Source: UBA1672 sp050633325 (lineage in GTDB: Bacteria; Pseudomonadota; Alphaproteobacteria; Micavibrionales; Micavibrionaceae). Taken from it: a stretch of DNA of 64,000 bases. The stretch lies in assembly GCA_050633325.1 (NCBI GenBank), contig JBOEGH010000002.1, forward strand, positions 186,001 to 250,000, given 5' to 3'. Of this stretch, positions 53,292-61,199 are shown one piece after another (position 1 is the stretch's first letter; each line of letters begins with the position of its first letter). The notes beneath the pieces were generated by a model. It was given only the letters and a program-made list of their open reading frames with translations, searched no databases and was not told the DNA's origin. The translations under genes and the position numbers were made by a program.

Positions 53292-54657
53292 GAAAATACT
53301 AATTATAGATGACGAAAAAGATATCTGTATGTTGATACAAGGTTTGCTTGAGGATGATGGCTATACAACTCTTGCCGCACATAACAGCGATGATGCATAT
53401 GAAATTATAGAGCGTGAATCGCCTGATTTGATTATTCAAGATATCTGGTTACAAGGCAGCAAAGATGACGGAATTAAAATTCTTGAAACAGTAAAAGAGA
53501 CATACCCCATATTACCATTTATTATGATCAGTGGTCACGGAACAGTTGAAACCGCTGTCTCTGCTATTAAGCTTGGGGCGTATGATTTTATTGAAAAACC
53601 GTTCCAGAGTGATCGTTTGTTATTAATGATACAACGTGCATTAGAAAATGCCACGTTAAAGCAGCAAAACAAAGATCTAAAGCAACGTACAATTAATCCC
53701 AATGCCGGGGTGTCTATAGAGATTACTGAACAAATGCGCCATACCTTGAATAAGGTTGCCCCAACGAACAGCAGAATTTTAATTACTGGTGAGGCAGGAA
53801 GTGGCAAGAACTTGGCTGCACAATATGTACATGAAAAATCGTCACGCTCTGATATGCCTTTTATGGTTCTAAATTGCGCTAGTCTAGACCCTGAAAAATT
53901 AGAAATAGAATTGTTTGGCGCAACCCAGACACAGCATAATAAGGACGTTAAATCTGGCTTGTTAGAGCTTGTTAATGGCGGGACATTGCTGCTGGATGAG
54001 GTTATGAACCTTCCTATAGAAATGCAGGGCAAGGTTCTTAATTTTCTACAAGATGCCGCTTATCACAAGGTCGGGTCAAACCATAGAATACCCGCAGATA
54101 TTCGCATAATTGCAACAACCAGTGCAGATGTTGATATGATGATAAGTAGCGGTGGTTTTCGTGAAGATCTTTATTACAGGCTCAATGTTGTACCGATACA
54201 TGTATTGCCATTAAGGCAACGAAAACAAGATATAATAGATATAATTTCTCATTATTCATCGTTTCAATTTACTGAAATGGCAATCGCTAAGTTACGATCA
54301 TATAAATGGCCCGGTAATATAAAGCAGTTGCATAATGTATTAGAATGGATATCCATTATGAACGAGAATGCAGAAAATGCGATAGATGTTGAAGGCTTAC
54401 CGCCAGAGCTTGGTGGTGGTTTACAGCCTGATAACGGTGAGGACGCGGATAGTTCTTTATTAGTTGATGAAATGATGCAAATGGGTCTACGTGAAGCAAG
54501 GGAATGCTTTGAGAGGCACTATTTATTGTCTCAAGTAAATAGGTTTGATGGAAATATATCTAAAACAGCCGAGTTCGTTGGCATGGAACGATCAGCATTA
54601 CACAGGAAATTAAAGTCATTAGATGTTTTTTCTAATGATAAACAAAACGTTGCATAG
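53284..54657 (+). CDS. ntrX: NtrX-type response regulator lacking the GAFTGA loop
   Basis: Receiver domain (1-120; Asp9, Asp10, phospho-acceptor Asp53 in IQDIWL, Lys105 in EKPF), AAA+ domain (Walker A GEAGSGKN 169-176; Walker B LLLDEV 235-240) and a Fis-type HTH at the C-terminus (ISKTAEFVGMERSALHRKL). The loop that reads ELFGHEKGAFTGA in NtrC is here ELFGATQTQHNKDVKSG (about 209-225), so contact with sigma-54 is unlikely, as noted for other alphaproteobacterial NtrX. ATG 53284 was chosen; upstream GTG/TTG in ntrY add three residues at most. 457 aa. Confidence 0.94.
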   Translation: MHEKILIIDDEKDICMLIQGLLEDDGYTTLAAHNSDDAYEIIERESPDLIIQDIWLQGSKDDGIKILETVKETYPILPFIMISGHGTVETAVSAIKLGAYDFIEKPFQSDRLLLMIQRALENATLKQQNKDLKQRTINPNAGVSIEITEQMRHTLNKVAPTNSRILITGEAGSGKNLAAQYVHEKSSRSDMPFMVLNCASLDPEKLEIELFGATQTQHNKDVKSGLLELVNGGTLLLDEVMNLPIEMQGKVLNFLQDAAYHKVGSNHRIPADIRIIATTSADVDMMISSGGFREDLYYRLNVVPIHVLPLRQRKQDIIDIISHYSSFQFTEMAIAKLRSYKWPGNIKQLHNVLEWISIMNENAENAIDVEGLPPELGGGLQPDNGEDADSSLLVDEMMQMGLREARECFERHYLLSQVNRFDGNISKTAEFVGMERSALHRKLKSLDVFSNDKQNVA

Positions 54658-54718
54658 TACACTCTGCTTCAAATAAATTAGGAGTTTGCAATAAACTCTG
54701 TAGGCGAAAGAAAAAATT

Positions 54719-56095
54719 ATGAGAGTTATTATTTGTGGTGCCGACTTGGTTGGATCTAGTATCGCATCATACCTTTCCAAAGAAGATAACGATGTTACGG
54801 TAATTGACCCGGACAGTGATCTGTTAGCGCAAATTCATGATGCCATGGATGTTAATACAGTTACCGGTCATGCATCTGATCCTGATATTTTAAATGCTGC
54901 AGGTGCAAATGACAGTGATCTTATCATCGCAGTAACTGAAAACGATGAAATTAATATGATTGCCTGCCAAATAGGCCATTCTTTGTTTGGTATACCAAAG
55001 AAAATTGCACGCATCAGAAGGCAGTCTTACTTGGATCCATCATGGTCTAATTTATTTAGTAGGGCGCACATGCCCATTGACGTGATTATATCGCCGGAAA
55101 CCCTTATTGCGCAGAATATTCTGCAAAAGCTTGCTATTCCGGGGACAACGACGGCTCTTCGTCTTGCAGATGGGAAAGCTTACTTAATTGGTGTTGCCTG
55201 TATGGAAGATTGCCCTGTGCTACATACCAGACTTGGGCAACTTGATAAGCTATTTCCTGATTTATCATTTTCTATTGTTGCCATTGCAAGGGGCGCAAAA
55301 AATATTATTCCGGATGAGAATGATATGTTGGAAGTCGGGGATGAAGCATATATCGTTGTAGATAGTAAACATTTACGTCGCGTAATGGCGGCATTTGGCC
55401 ATTTAGAGAAAGAGGCGCGACGTATAATTATATCTGGCGGGGGTAATATTGGACTTTCTTTAATACATAAACTTCAAGAGGAAGTGTCAGGATTAAAGTT
55501 AAAAGTCATTGAAAACAATGAAACACGTGCGCAGCACTTAAGCGAACAATTAGAAAATATAATCATTCTTCATGGCGACACTCTGGAGCGTGGAATAATG
55601 GATGAGGCATCTATAAGCACTGCTGAAACATATATCGCGCTTATGAATGATGATGAAAGCAATATTCTAGGCTCTTTGCTTTCCAAGCAATATGGATGCA
55701 AGCGCGTTATTACTCTTGTTAATAATCATGCTTATTATCCACTTGTTGGCCCGCTAGGTATTGACGTAATGATTTCGCCTAAATCTATTATTGTTGCAAG
55801 CATTATGCAGCACGTAAGAAGAGGTAGAATTAAAGGTATCCATAATATCAGAGATGGTGAGTCAGAGTTGATGGAAATAGAAATATCAGACTCTTCGCGC
55901 ATCGCGAACAAGGATATAATAGACATAGAATGGCCATCAGGTGTGTCAATTGGCGCGGTTATTCGTGATGGAAAAGTTCTTATCCCGAAAGGTAGCTTTA
56001 ACATTCTACCTAGAGATCATATGATTATTTTGGCCTCATCAGATAAAGCTCGATTGGTAGAGAAAATGTTATGTGTACATGTAGACTTGTTTTAA
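54719..56095 (+). CDS. trkA: Trk potassium uptake regulatory protein TrkA
   Basis: Peripheral NAD-binding subunit of the Trk K+ system. Two RCK halves: Rossmann motif 1 RVIICGADLVGSSIASYL (usual GAGQVG is GADLVG here) with acidic end VTVIDPD, and Rossmann motif 2 IIISGGGNIGLSLIHKL; TrkA-C domains end each half. At 458 aa it matches E. coli TrkA. The trkH/trkG membrane partner is not in the window. A 6-bp hairpin (GAGTTT-GCAAT-AAACTC, 54682-54698) sits just upstream. ntrX-trkA is the conserved order. Confidence 0.95.
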   Translation: MRVIICGADLVGSSIASYLSKEDNDVTVIDPDSDLLAQIHDAMDVNTVTGHASDPDILNAAGANDSDLIIAVTENDEINMIACQIGHSLFGIPKKIARIRRQSYLDPSWSNLFSRAHMPIDVIISPETLIAQNILQKLAIPGTTTALRLADGKAYLIGVACMEDCPVLHTRLGQLDKLFPDLSFSIVAIARGAKNIIPDENDMLEVGDEAYIVVDSKHLRRVMAAFGHLEKEARRIIISGGGNIGLSLIHKLQEEVSGLKLKVIENNETRAQHLSEQLENIIILHGDTLERGIMDEASISTAETYIALMNDDESNILGSLLSKQYGCKRVITLVNNHAYYPLVGPLGIDVMISPKSIIVASIMQHVRRGRIKGIHNIRDGESELMEIEISDSSRIANKDIIDIEWPSGVSIGAVIRDGKVLIPKGSFNILPRDHMIILASSDKARLVEKMLCVHVDLF

Positions 56096-56108
56096 AGGAT
56101 CAAGATCT

Positions 56109-56945
56109 ATGAAGCTTGGTATTTTTGATTCTGGTTTGGGTGGTTTGCTGATTGCAAAGTCCATCCGTGAGAAGTTTCCTGATATAGATATTATATATTT
56201 TGGTGATACTCTTCACTTGCCTTACGGTAATAGATCAAAGGAAACTATATACGAATATAGCGAGCGCGGTGTAGATTTCTTATTTTCGCAGGGGTGTAAC
56301 CTGATAATTACTGCATGTAACACGGTTAGTGTTTCTGCCTTACGAAAATTGCAGCAAGTATACCTCCCTAATAGTAAATATTCTGACAGGCGTATATTGG
56401 GTGTTGTTGTACCCACATTAGAATGTGCGCGTGAAGATGGCTATAAAAGGCTTGGCTTGATTGCGACAAATTATACTGTGCATTCCAATGTTTATGAAGA
56501 TGAATTGCAAAAAATTGAACGTGATATAAAGATATTTCAGGTACAGACTCCGCTTCTTGTACCGCTGATAGAGTATGACGGTATGCCTTGGGTGTCATCG
56601 GTGTTGGAACATTATCTGCGCCCATTATTGGATAATAATATAGAGTGCTTAATTTTGGGCTGTACGCATTACCCATTCTTAAAAGAAGAAATACGTGAGA
56701 TTATTGGTAATAATGTATCCCTTATTACGCAAGATGAAATTATTCCATATAAGATCAAAGAATACTTCAACAATCATCCGGAAATTTACGACAAAATTAC
56801 AAGTTGTGGGAGCACAGAGTTTCTTGTAAGTGATATAACTGAAAATTATAAAAAGGCGTCTCACAATATATATGGTGATATTATCGACATAGAACATGTC
56901 GCATTTTCAGTCAAAAATAATCGTTACATGCGAGGCAATGAATAA
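56109..56945 (+). CDS. murI: glutamate racemase
   Basis: Makes D-glutamate for peptidoglycan. The aspartate/glutamate racemase fold shows IGIFDSGLGG-type start (LGIFDSGLGGLLIAKSI), YFGDTLHLPYGNRS, and the two catalytic Cys in ITACNTVSVSAL and LILGCTHYPFLKEE. 278 aa, normal. It begins 13 bases after trkA and its stop shares a base with the next start. It is not the usual gene here between trkA and hfq in the relatives I know. Confidence 0.93.
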   Translation: MKLGIFDSGLGGLLIAKSIREKFPDIDIIYFGDTLHLPYGNRSKETIYEYSERGVDFLFSQGCNLIITACNTVSVSALRKLQQVYLPNSKYSDRRILGVVVPTLECAREDGYKRLGLIATNYTVHSNVYEDELQKIERDIKIFQVQTPLLVPLIEYDGMPWVSSVLEHYLRPLLDNNIECLILGCTHYPFLKEEIREIIGNNVSLITQDEIIPYKIKEYFNNHPEIYDKITSCGSTEFLVSDITENYKKASHNIYGDIIDIEHVAFSVKNNRYMRGNE

Positions 56946-57610
56946 TGAAAACTATCAAGAACATAAAAAAACCTGACGCAGTTTTTTGGGACTGGGACGG
57001 TACATTAGTAGATAGCTATAGTTTTCTAGACGAAGCACATAGCCACACCCTTGTTACTTTGGGTTTTGCACCATTTAAAGAAGGGGAATATAAACAATAT
57101 TTCGGCAAACCAAGAGAGACACTTTACCCCGCGATTTACAAGGATAAATGCGAAGAGGCTAAGGTTATTTTTGGCAAGTATGTAACAGAAAATAGTCATA
57201 AAATTAATGTCATAAATGGTGGTGAGGCTATATTAGATCATTTTTTCTCTCAAAAAATACCAATGGGAATTGTTAGTAATAAAAAGGCTGATTTAATTAA
57301 GTTAGAAGTAGAGCGATTAGGGTGGGGGAAGTATTTTTTAACCATAGTCGGTGCGGGAGATGCAATGAATGATAAGCCTTCTGCAGATCCTTTAACCCTT
57401 GCGTTAAAGCGCACAAATATAGACCATAATACAAATAACATTTGGTATATTGGTGATACTGAAAATGATTTGGCCTGCGCCAGTAATCTGGGGTGTGCAT
57501 CTTTGTTCCTAACCGGCCATGATGATACGGGCAGGTTGATAGAAACATACAACCCAATAATAAGTTTTGAGAATTATTCTCAATTAGAAGAGATTTTAGT
57601 TGCAATATAG
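56945..57610 (+). CDS. HAD-superfamily phosphatase (phosphoglycolate phosphatase-like)
   Basis: HAD hydrolase of 221 aa. Motif I is FWDWDGTLVDSY (nucleophile and acid Asp), motif II GIVSNKKADLIKLE (Ser/Lys), motif III/IV WYIGDTENDLACASNLG. An alpha-helical C1 cap lies about residues 28-95. The family includes Gph phosphoglycolate phosphatase and pyrophosphatase PpaX; substrate cannot be fixed. It overlaps murI by one base (TAATG), suggesting translational coupling. An 81-base gap with its own RBS precedes hfq. Confidence 0.9.
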   Translation: MKTIKNIKKPDAVFWDWDGTLVDSYSFLDEAHSHTLVTLGFAPFKEGEYKQYFGKPRETLYPAIYKDKCEEAKVIFGKYVTENSHKINVINGGEAILDHFFSQKIPMGIVSNKKADLIKLEVERLGWGKYFLTIVGAGDAMNDKPSADPLTLALKRTNIDHNTNNIWYIGDTENDLACASNLGCASLFLTGHDDTGRLIETYNPIISFENYSQLEEILVAI

Positions 57611-57691
57611 ATTAATTGCTCTAAAAATGAGCTGTGTTTACGTCTATTGATGTAAGGTAACTAGTTAAAAATAAGAGCTTAGGAAATTTAA

Positions 57692-57937
57692 ATGGCCGAT
57701 AAAATTCAAAATGTACAAGATGTTTTTCTAAACAAAATTCGTAAGGAAAAAATGTCTGTAACCGTTTTTCTAGTTAACGGAGTTAAGCTTCAAGGTATTG
57801 TTACTTGGTTTGACAATTTTTCAGTGTTATTACGTCGTGACTCACATGTCCAACTGATATACAAGCATGCAATTTCTACAGTTATGCCTGGTGGACCACT
57901 AAGCCTTAATGATGAAGATGACGCGACAGAAGAATAA
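57692..57937 (+). CDS. hfq: RNA chaperone Hfq
   Basis: Hexameric Sm-like RNA-binding protein for sRNA-mRNA pairing. Of 81 residues, Sm1 (VTVFLVNGVKLQGIVTWFDNFSVLLRR) and Sm2 (YKHAISTVMP) are canonical: the parts NVQDVFLNKIRKEK and YKHAIS match the family, with a short acidic tail. TTAGGAAA precedes the ATG. hfq-hflX adjacency is conserved across proteobacteria, which means sRNA regulation likely operates in this cell. Confidence 0.97.
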   Translation: MADKIQNVQDVFLNKIRKEKMSVTVFLVNGVKLQGIVTWFDNFSVLLRRDSHVQLIYKHAISTVMPGGPLSLNDEDDATEE

Positions 57938-57970
57938 GGCGCATTGCTATATTCTTTAGGGTTTTAGATT

Positions 57971-59296
57971 TTGGCTAAAAAAGACAAAATGCATGTTGGT
58001 ATACAGGATCAAGATCCTGATACTGTTTATGTGTTACAACCCATCGATAAACGTGTTTTTGCACAACGTAATATAGAAGACGTCATTGAAGAGGCCGAAG
58101 GTCTAGCAAGAGCGATAGACCTTGATGTTATTCAGACTAGAGTAGTAAATTATTCAAAAATTAATGCAGGTAGCTTTTTTGGTAAGGGTACTCGTGCGGA
58201 TATTGGTAAGGAAATATCTGACCTTGACCCTGTTTTGGTTATAATAAATTGTGCCTTAACCCCAATCCAGCAGCGTAATCTTGAAAAAGAATGGAATGCA
58301 AAGATTATTGACCGTACCGGACTTATTCTTGAAATATTCGGGGCGCGCGCCCAGACAAAGGAAGGTTGTTTGCAAGTTGACCTTGCCGCTCTTGCTTATC
58401 AGAAATCCAGACTTGTAAGATCGTGGACTCATCTTGAGAGGCAACGTGGCGGAGCAGGATTTATGGGTGGTCCCGGTGAACGCCAGATTGAACTTGATAG
58501 GCGTATGATTGCCGATAAGATAATACGTTTGAAAAAAGATCTTGAAAATGTACGTAAGACTCGTGATTTAGGACGCAAAAGTAGAGAACGTGTACCTTTC
58601 CCAATAGTATCCTTGGTTGGTTATACTAATGCAGGTAAGTCTACATTATTTAATAACATCACAAATGCAGGTGTTTTTGCCGAAGATCTGCCATTCGCAA
58701 CTCTTGACCCGACGATGCGCCGAGTGACATTGCCGCAAAATCAAGATGCAATTCTGGCCGATACGGTTGGTTTCATTGCTGACCTTCCTACACATTTGGT
58801 AGCAGCGTTCAGGGCGACGTTAGAGCAAATAACACATGCAGATGTTATCGTTCATGTTATTGACGTATCACGCAAAGATTACATGGCGCAGAAAAATGAT
58901 GTTATCCAAATATTGAAAGATTTGGGCATAGAATATGAAGCCGATGACCGAATTATAGAAGTGTATAATAAGGTTGATTTACTTGATGACGATACATATG
59001 AGGAGTTTTCAAGGCAGTATAAAGTATCCAATATTCCTACTGCTTTAATATCTGCATTTAAGGGCCGTGGAATAGATGATTTGTTAGATCAAGTTGTTCA
59101 TATAACTGCAAAAAACCGTCATGACATTACATTTAAAATTGATGTTACTGATGGAAAAGCTTTGGCGTGGCTTTACTCTAACGGTGATGTTTTGGAGCGT
59201 ACGGACGGTGACAAATATGTAGATATTTTGCTACGTCTTAATAATGCCGATCAAGATAAGTTTGAAAAAGAATTTGGCTACAAAGTATCTGTTTAA
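57971..59296 (+). CDS. hflX: GTPase HflX
   Basis: Ribosome-associated GTPase that rescues or splits stalled ribosomes. N-terminal HflX domain (about 1-195, AGSFFGKGTRADIG and LERQRGGAGFMGGPGERQIELD; the last quoted as GGPGERQIELD) precedes the G domain: G1 GYTNAGKSTLF, G3 DTVGFI, G4 NKVD, G5 SAFKGRG. At 441 aa it is normal. TTG at 57971, 9 bases after AGGG, is used; the next ATG is residue 7. It is convergent with mazG (12-base gap). Confidence 0.96.
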   Translation: MAKKDKMHVGIQDQDPDTVYVLQPIDKRVFAQRNIEDVIEEAEGLARAIDLDVIQTRVVNYSKINAGSFFGKGTRADIGKEISDLDPVLVIINCALTPIQQRNLEKEWNAKIIDRTGLILEIFGARAQTKEGCLQVDLAALAYQKSRLVRSWTHLERQRGGAGFMGGPGERQIELDRRMIADKIIRLKKDLENVRKTRDLGRKSRERVPFPIVSLVGYTNAGKSTLFNNITNAGVFAEDLPFATLDPTMRRVTLPQNQDAILADTVGFIADLPTHLVAAFRATLEQITHADVIVHVIDVSRKDYMAQKNDVIQILKDLGIEYEADDRIIEVYNKVDLLDDDTYEEFSRQYKVSNIPTALISAFKGRGIDDLLDQVVHITAKNRHDITFKIDVTDGKALAWLYSNGDVLERTDGDKYVDILLRLNNADQDKFEKEFGYKVSV

Positions 59297-59308
59297 TTTT
59301 TGTTCATG

Positions 59309-60133
59309 TTAACTTGCTTTTTCAAGTTCTTTTTGTTTGTTCCAGCCGTCTTCCATTTCTTTTAAAGATGCATCATTAATATTTTTTCCACTATCTATAA
59401 TATCTTTTTCTAGTCCTCTAAATCGTCTTTCAAATTTATTATTGCATTTGCGTAATGCTTCTTCACTGTTAATACCAAGCATACGACCATAATTAGATAT
59501 AAGGAATAAAATATCACCTAGCTCTTCTTCTTGATTTATTACGTCTTTGTTGCTTATGGCTAGGCGCATTTCTGTAATTTCCTCTTCTAACTTATCAAGA
59601 ACACTTGATGGGTCACTCCATTCAAACCCAACTTTGGCTGCTTTTTTCTGTAACTTTTGAGACTTTAAAAGTGATGGTAAGGCGGCAGTAACACCGTCTA
59701 AAGCACTTTTCGTATTGTCACTTGTTTGTTTTTTCTCTGCCTGCTTTTGCTGCTCCCAAATTTTGTCTACATCCTCTGCCGATGCTGCTGTCAGGTCTCC
59801 GAAAACATGAGGGTGGCGGGTTATCATTTTTTCTGTAACATCATTTATTACGTCATGAATATCGAAATGTCCTGCTTCTGATGCCATTTGTGCATGATAA
59901 ATGGATTGGAATAGTAAGTCTCCCAACTCCTCGCGCAGGTCTGTCATTGATCCGCGGTCTACTGCGTCTGCAACCTCATATGCTTCTTCAAGAGTATAAG
60001 GTATAATGGTTTTAAAGTTTTGCTCTAAATCCCACGGGCAGCCGGTATTTGGCGTTCGAAGGTCTTTCATAACTTTGATTAAATCATGGATGCTGCGCTT
60101 AGTGTTGTTCTTCGTCATTTTAAAAGTTCTCAT
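59309..60133 (-). CDS. mazG: nucleoside triphosphate pyrophosphohydrolase MazG
   Basis: All-alpha NTP pyrophosphatase that hydrolyses (d)NTPs to monophosphates and counters stress nucleotide pools. Two MazG domains are present: first about residues 15-125 (TGCPWDLEQNFKTIIPYTLEEAYEV, then LREELGDLLFQSIYHA with the metal-binding Glu/Asp set), second about 170-265 (EEEITEMRLAI, EEELGDILFLISN). At 274 aa it is typical. The start may be 60133 or ATG 60118 (MTKNNTKRS). hflX-mazG is the conserved pair, here convergent. It is 17 bases after the acyltransferase gene. Confidence 0.95.
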   Translation of the reverse strand: MRTFKMTKNNTKRSIHDLIKVMKDLRTPNTGCPWDLEQNFKTIIPYTLEEAYEVADAVDRGSMTDLREELGDLLFQSIYHAQMASEAGHFDIHDVINDVTEKMITRHPHVFGDLTAASAEDVDKIWEQQKQAEKKQTSDNTKSALDGVTAALPSLLKSQKLQKKAAKVGFEWSDPSSVLDKLEEEITEMRLAISNKDVINQEEELGDILFLISNYGRMLGINSEEALRKCNNKFERRFRGLEKDIIDSGKNINDASLKEMEDGWNKQKELEKAS

Positions 60134-60150
60134 ACTTTAATTTATTATCT

Positions 60151-61197
60151 TTATATTACTTGCGCGCGTTGCTCATCTATACCCATTGCGTACAGTATCG
60201 GGTTACTTCCGGCCTGGCGCTTTGTAAAATCTTCTTTGCAATGTAAACCGTCCCAGCCAATTTGTATTAGACTTTGTGCTATTGCACCGCCAAGAGTTGT
60301 TCCGGGGCCAAGTACTATAATACACTCAGGCGCAAACTCTTTCATTCCCACATGTATAGCCTGTGTAAAATCATAATATTGGCAAACTTGATGTTCAAAA
60401 GTGTAATTTTGCAACTTATTTATATCAGTAGAAAATGGTCGCCAAACATGACCTCTTCCATCAATTAGTGGAATAGAAGGCATAGAGAAAATGTTTGAAT
60501 TAAACATTCCTAAGGCTTTTTCTGAAATTGGTTTTTGTAACGGTGTGTGGAATGCTGCGTGATTGGGTAATATAAGGGGAAAACGGTCTTGTACTATTGG
60601 TAGTTTAGTGTGCAGATTTTTTATTCCCGCTTCATTGCCGCCATATACGACAAACCCGCCTAATTTTATTGATGTGAATACTTCTGATCCATCGGTTTTA
60701 TTTATGTTCTCTACAATGTCGTTTAATTCATTCTCTTTACCATCAATTATGTTCCACTTGTCATCTACTATCGGATATATTAATTGCCCACCAATGAGAG
60801 ATTCCTGCATCATTGTTCCCATAGTATTGATTACTTCTGTGGTACTAATCTCTGATAGAGATTTTCCACAACCAAGCGCAATGTACCAGCCCATAGAATT
60901 TCCTGTTACAGCGACAATGTCGAATTTATCTTTGTTGATTGATTGGTAATCCCCGTACGCACAGGCAAATATCAGAGGTGAGGCGTTATCACCTTCTGTG
61001 TGTTCTTTTATGCTGTAGCTAGGTTTTCCATCAAGTTCTGATATTCTAATTTGGTCTTGTGATTCCCTGTATTGGTCAATCATTGAAATAAAATTACTTT
61101 TATCCGCATGGTGTTTTTGTAAATAGCCAAGCTCAGCCTTATTATAAGTTCCTCTTCCTGGGGCAATAACTATTGCTCTTTTCTTAGATGTTTTCAT
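60151..61197 (-). CDS. FabD-like acyltransferase of unknown substrate
   Basis: Resembles malonyl-CoA:ACP transacylase: nucleophile elbow VTGNSMGWYIAL (Ser101; canonical GHSLG is GNSMG), and catalytic His in PNHAAFHTPL (His217; canonical AFHS), plus the GPGTTLGG turn near the C-terminus. The Arg that binds the malonyl carboxylate in FabD (near MQ) is not evident; here the stretch is GTMMQESLIGG, so a non-carboxylated acyl group is possible. ATG 61197, 6 bases after GAGGA, was preferred to the overlapping ATG at 61203. It is 3 bases downstream of the fused E1 gene, whose product makes acyl groups; I infer they act together. Confidence 0.75.
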   Translation of the reverse strand: MKTSKKRAIVIAPGRGTYNKAELGYLQKHHADKSNFISMIDQYRESQDQIRISELDGKPSYSIKEHTEGDNASPLIFACAYGDYQSINKDKFDIVAVTGNSMGWYIALGCGKSLSEISTTEVINTMGTMMQESLIGGQLIYPIVDDKWNIIDGKENELNDIVENINKTDGSEVFTSIKLGGFVVYGGNEAGIKNLHTKLPIVQDRFPLILPNHAAFHTPLQKPISEKALGMFNSNIFSMPSIPLIDGRGHVWRPFSTDINKLQNYTFEHQVCQYYDFTQAIHVGMKEFAPECIIVLGPGTTLGGAIAQSLIQIGWDGLHCKEDFTKRQAGSNPILYAMGIDEQRAQVI

Positions 61198-61199
61198 AT

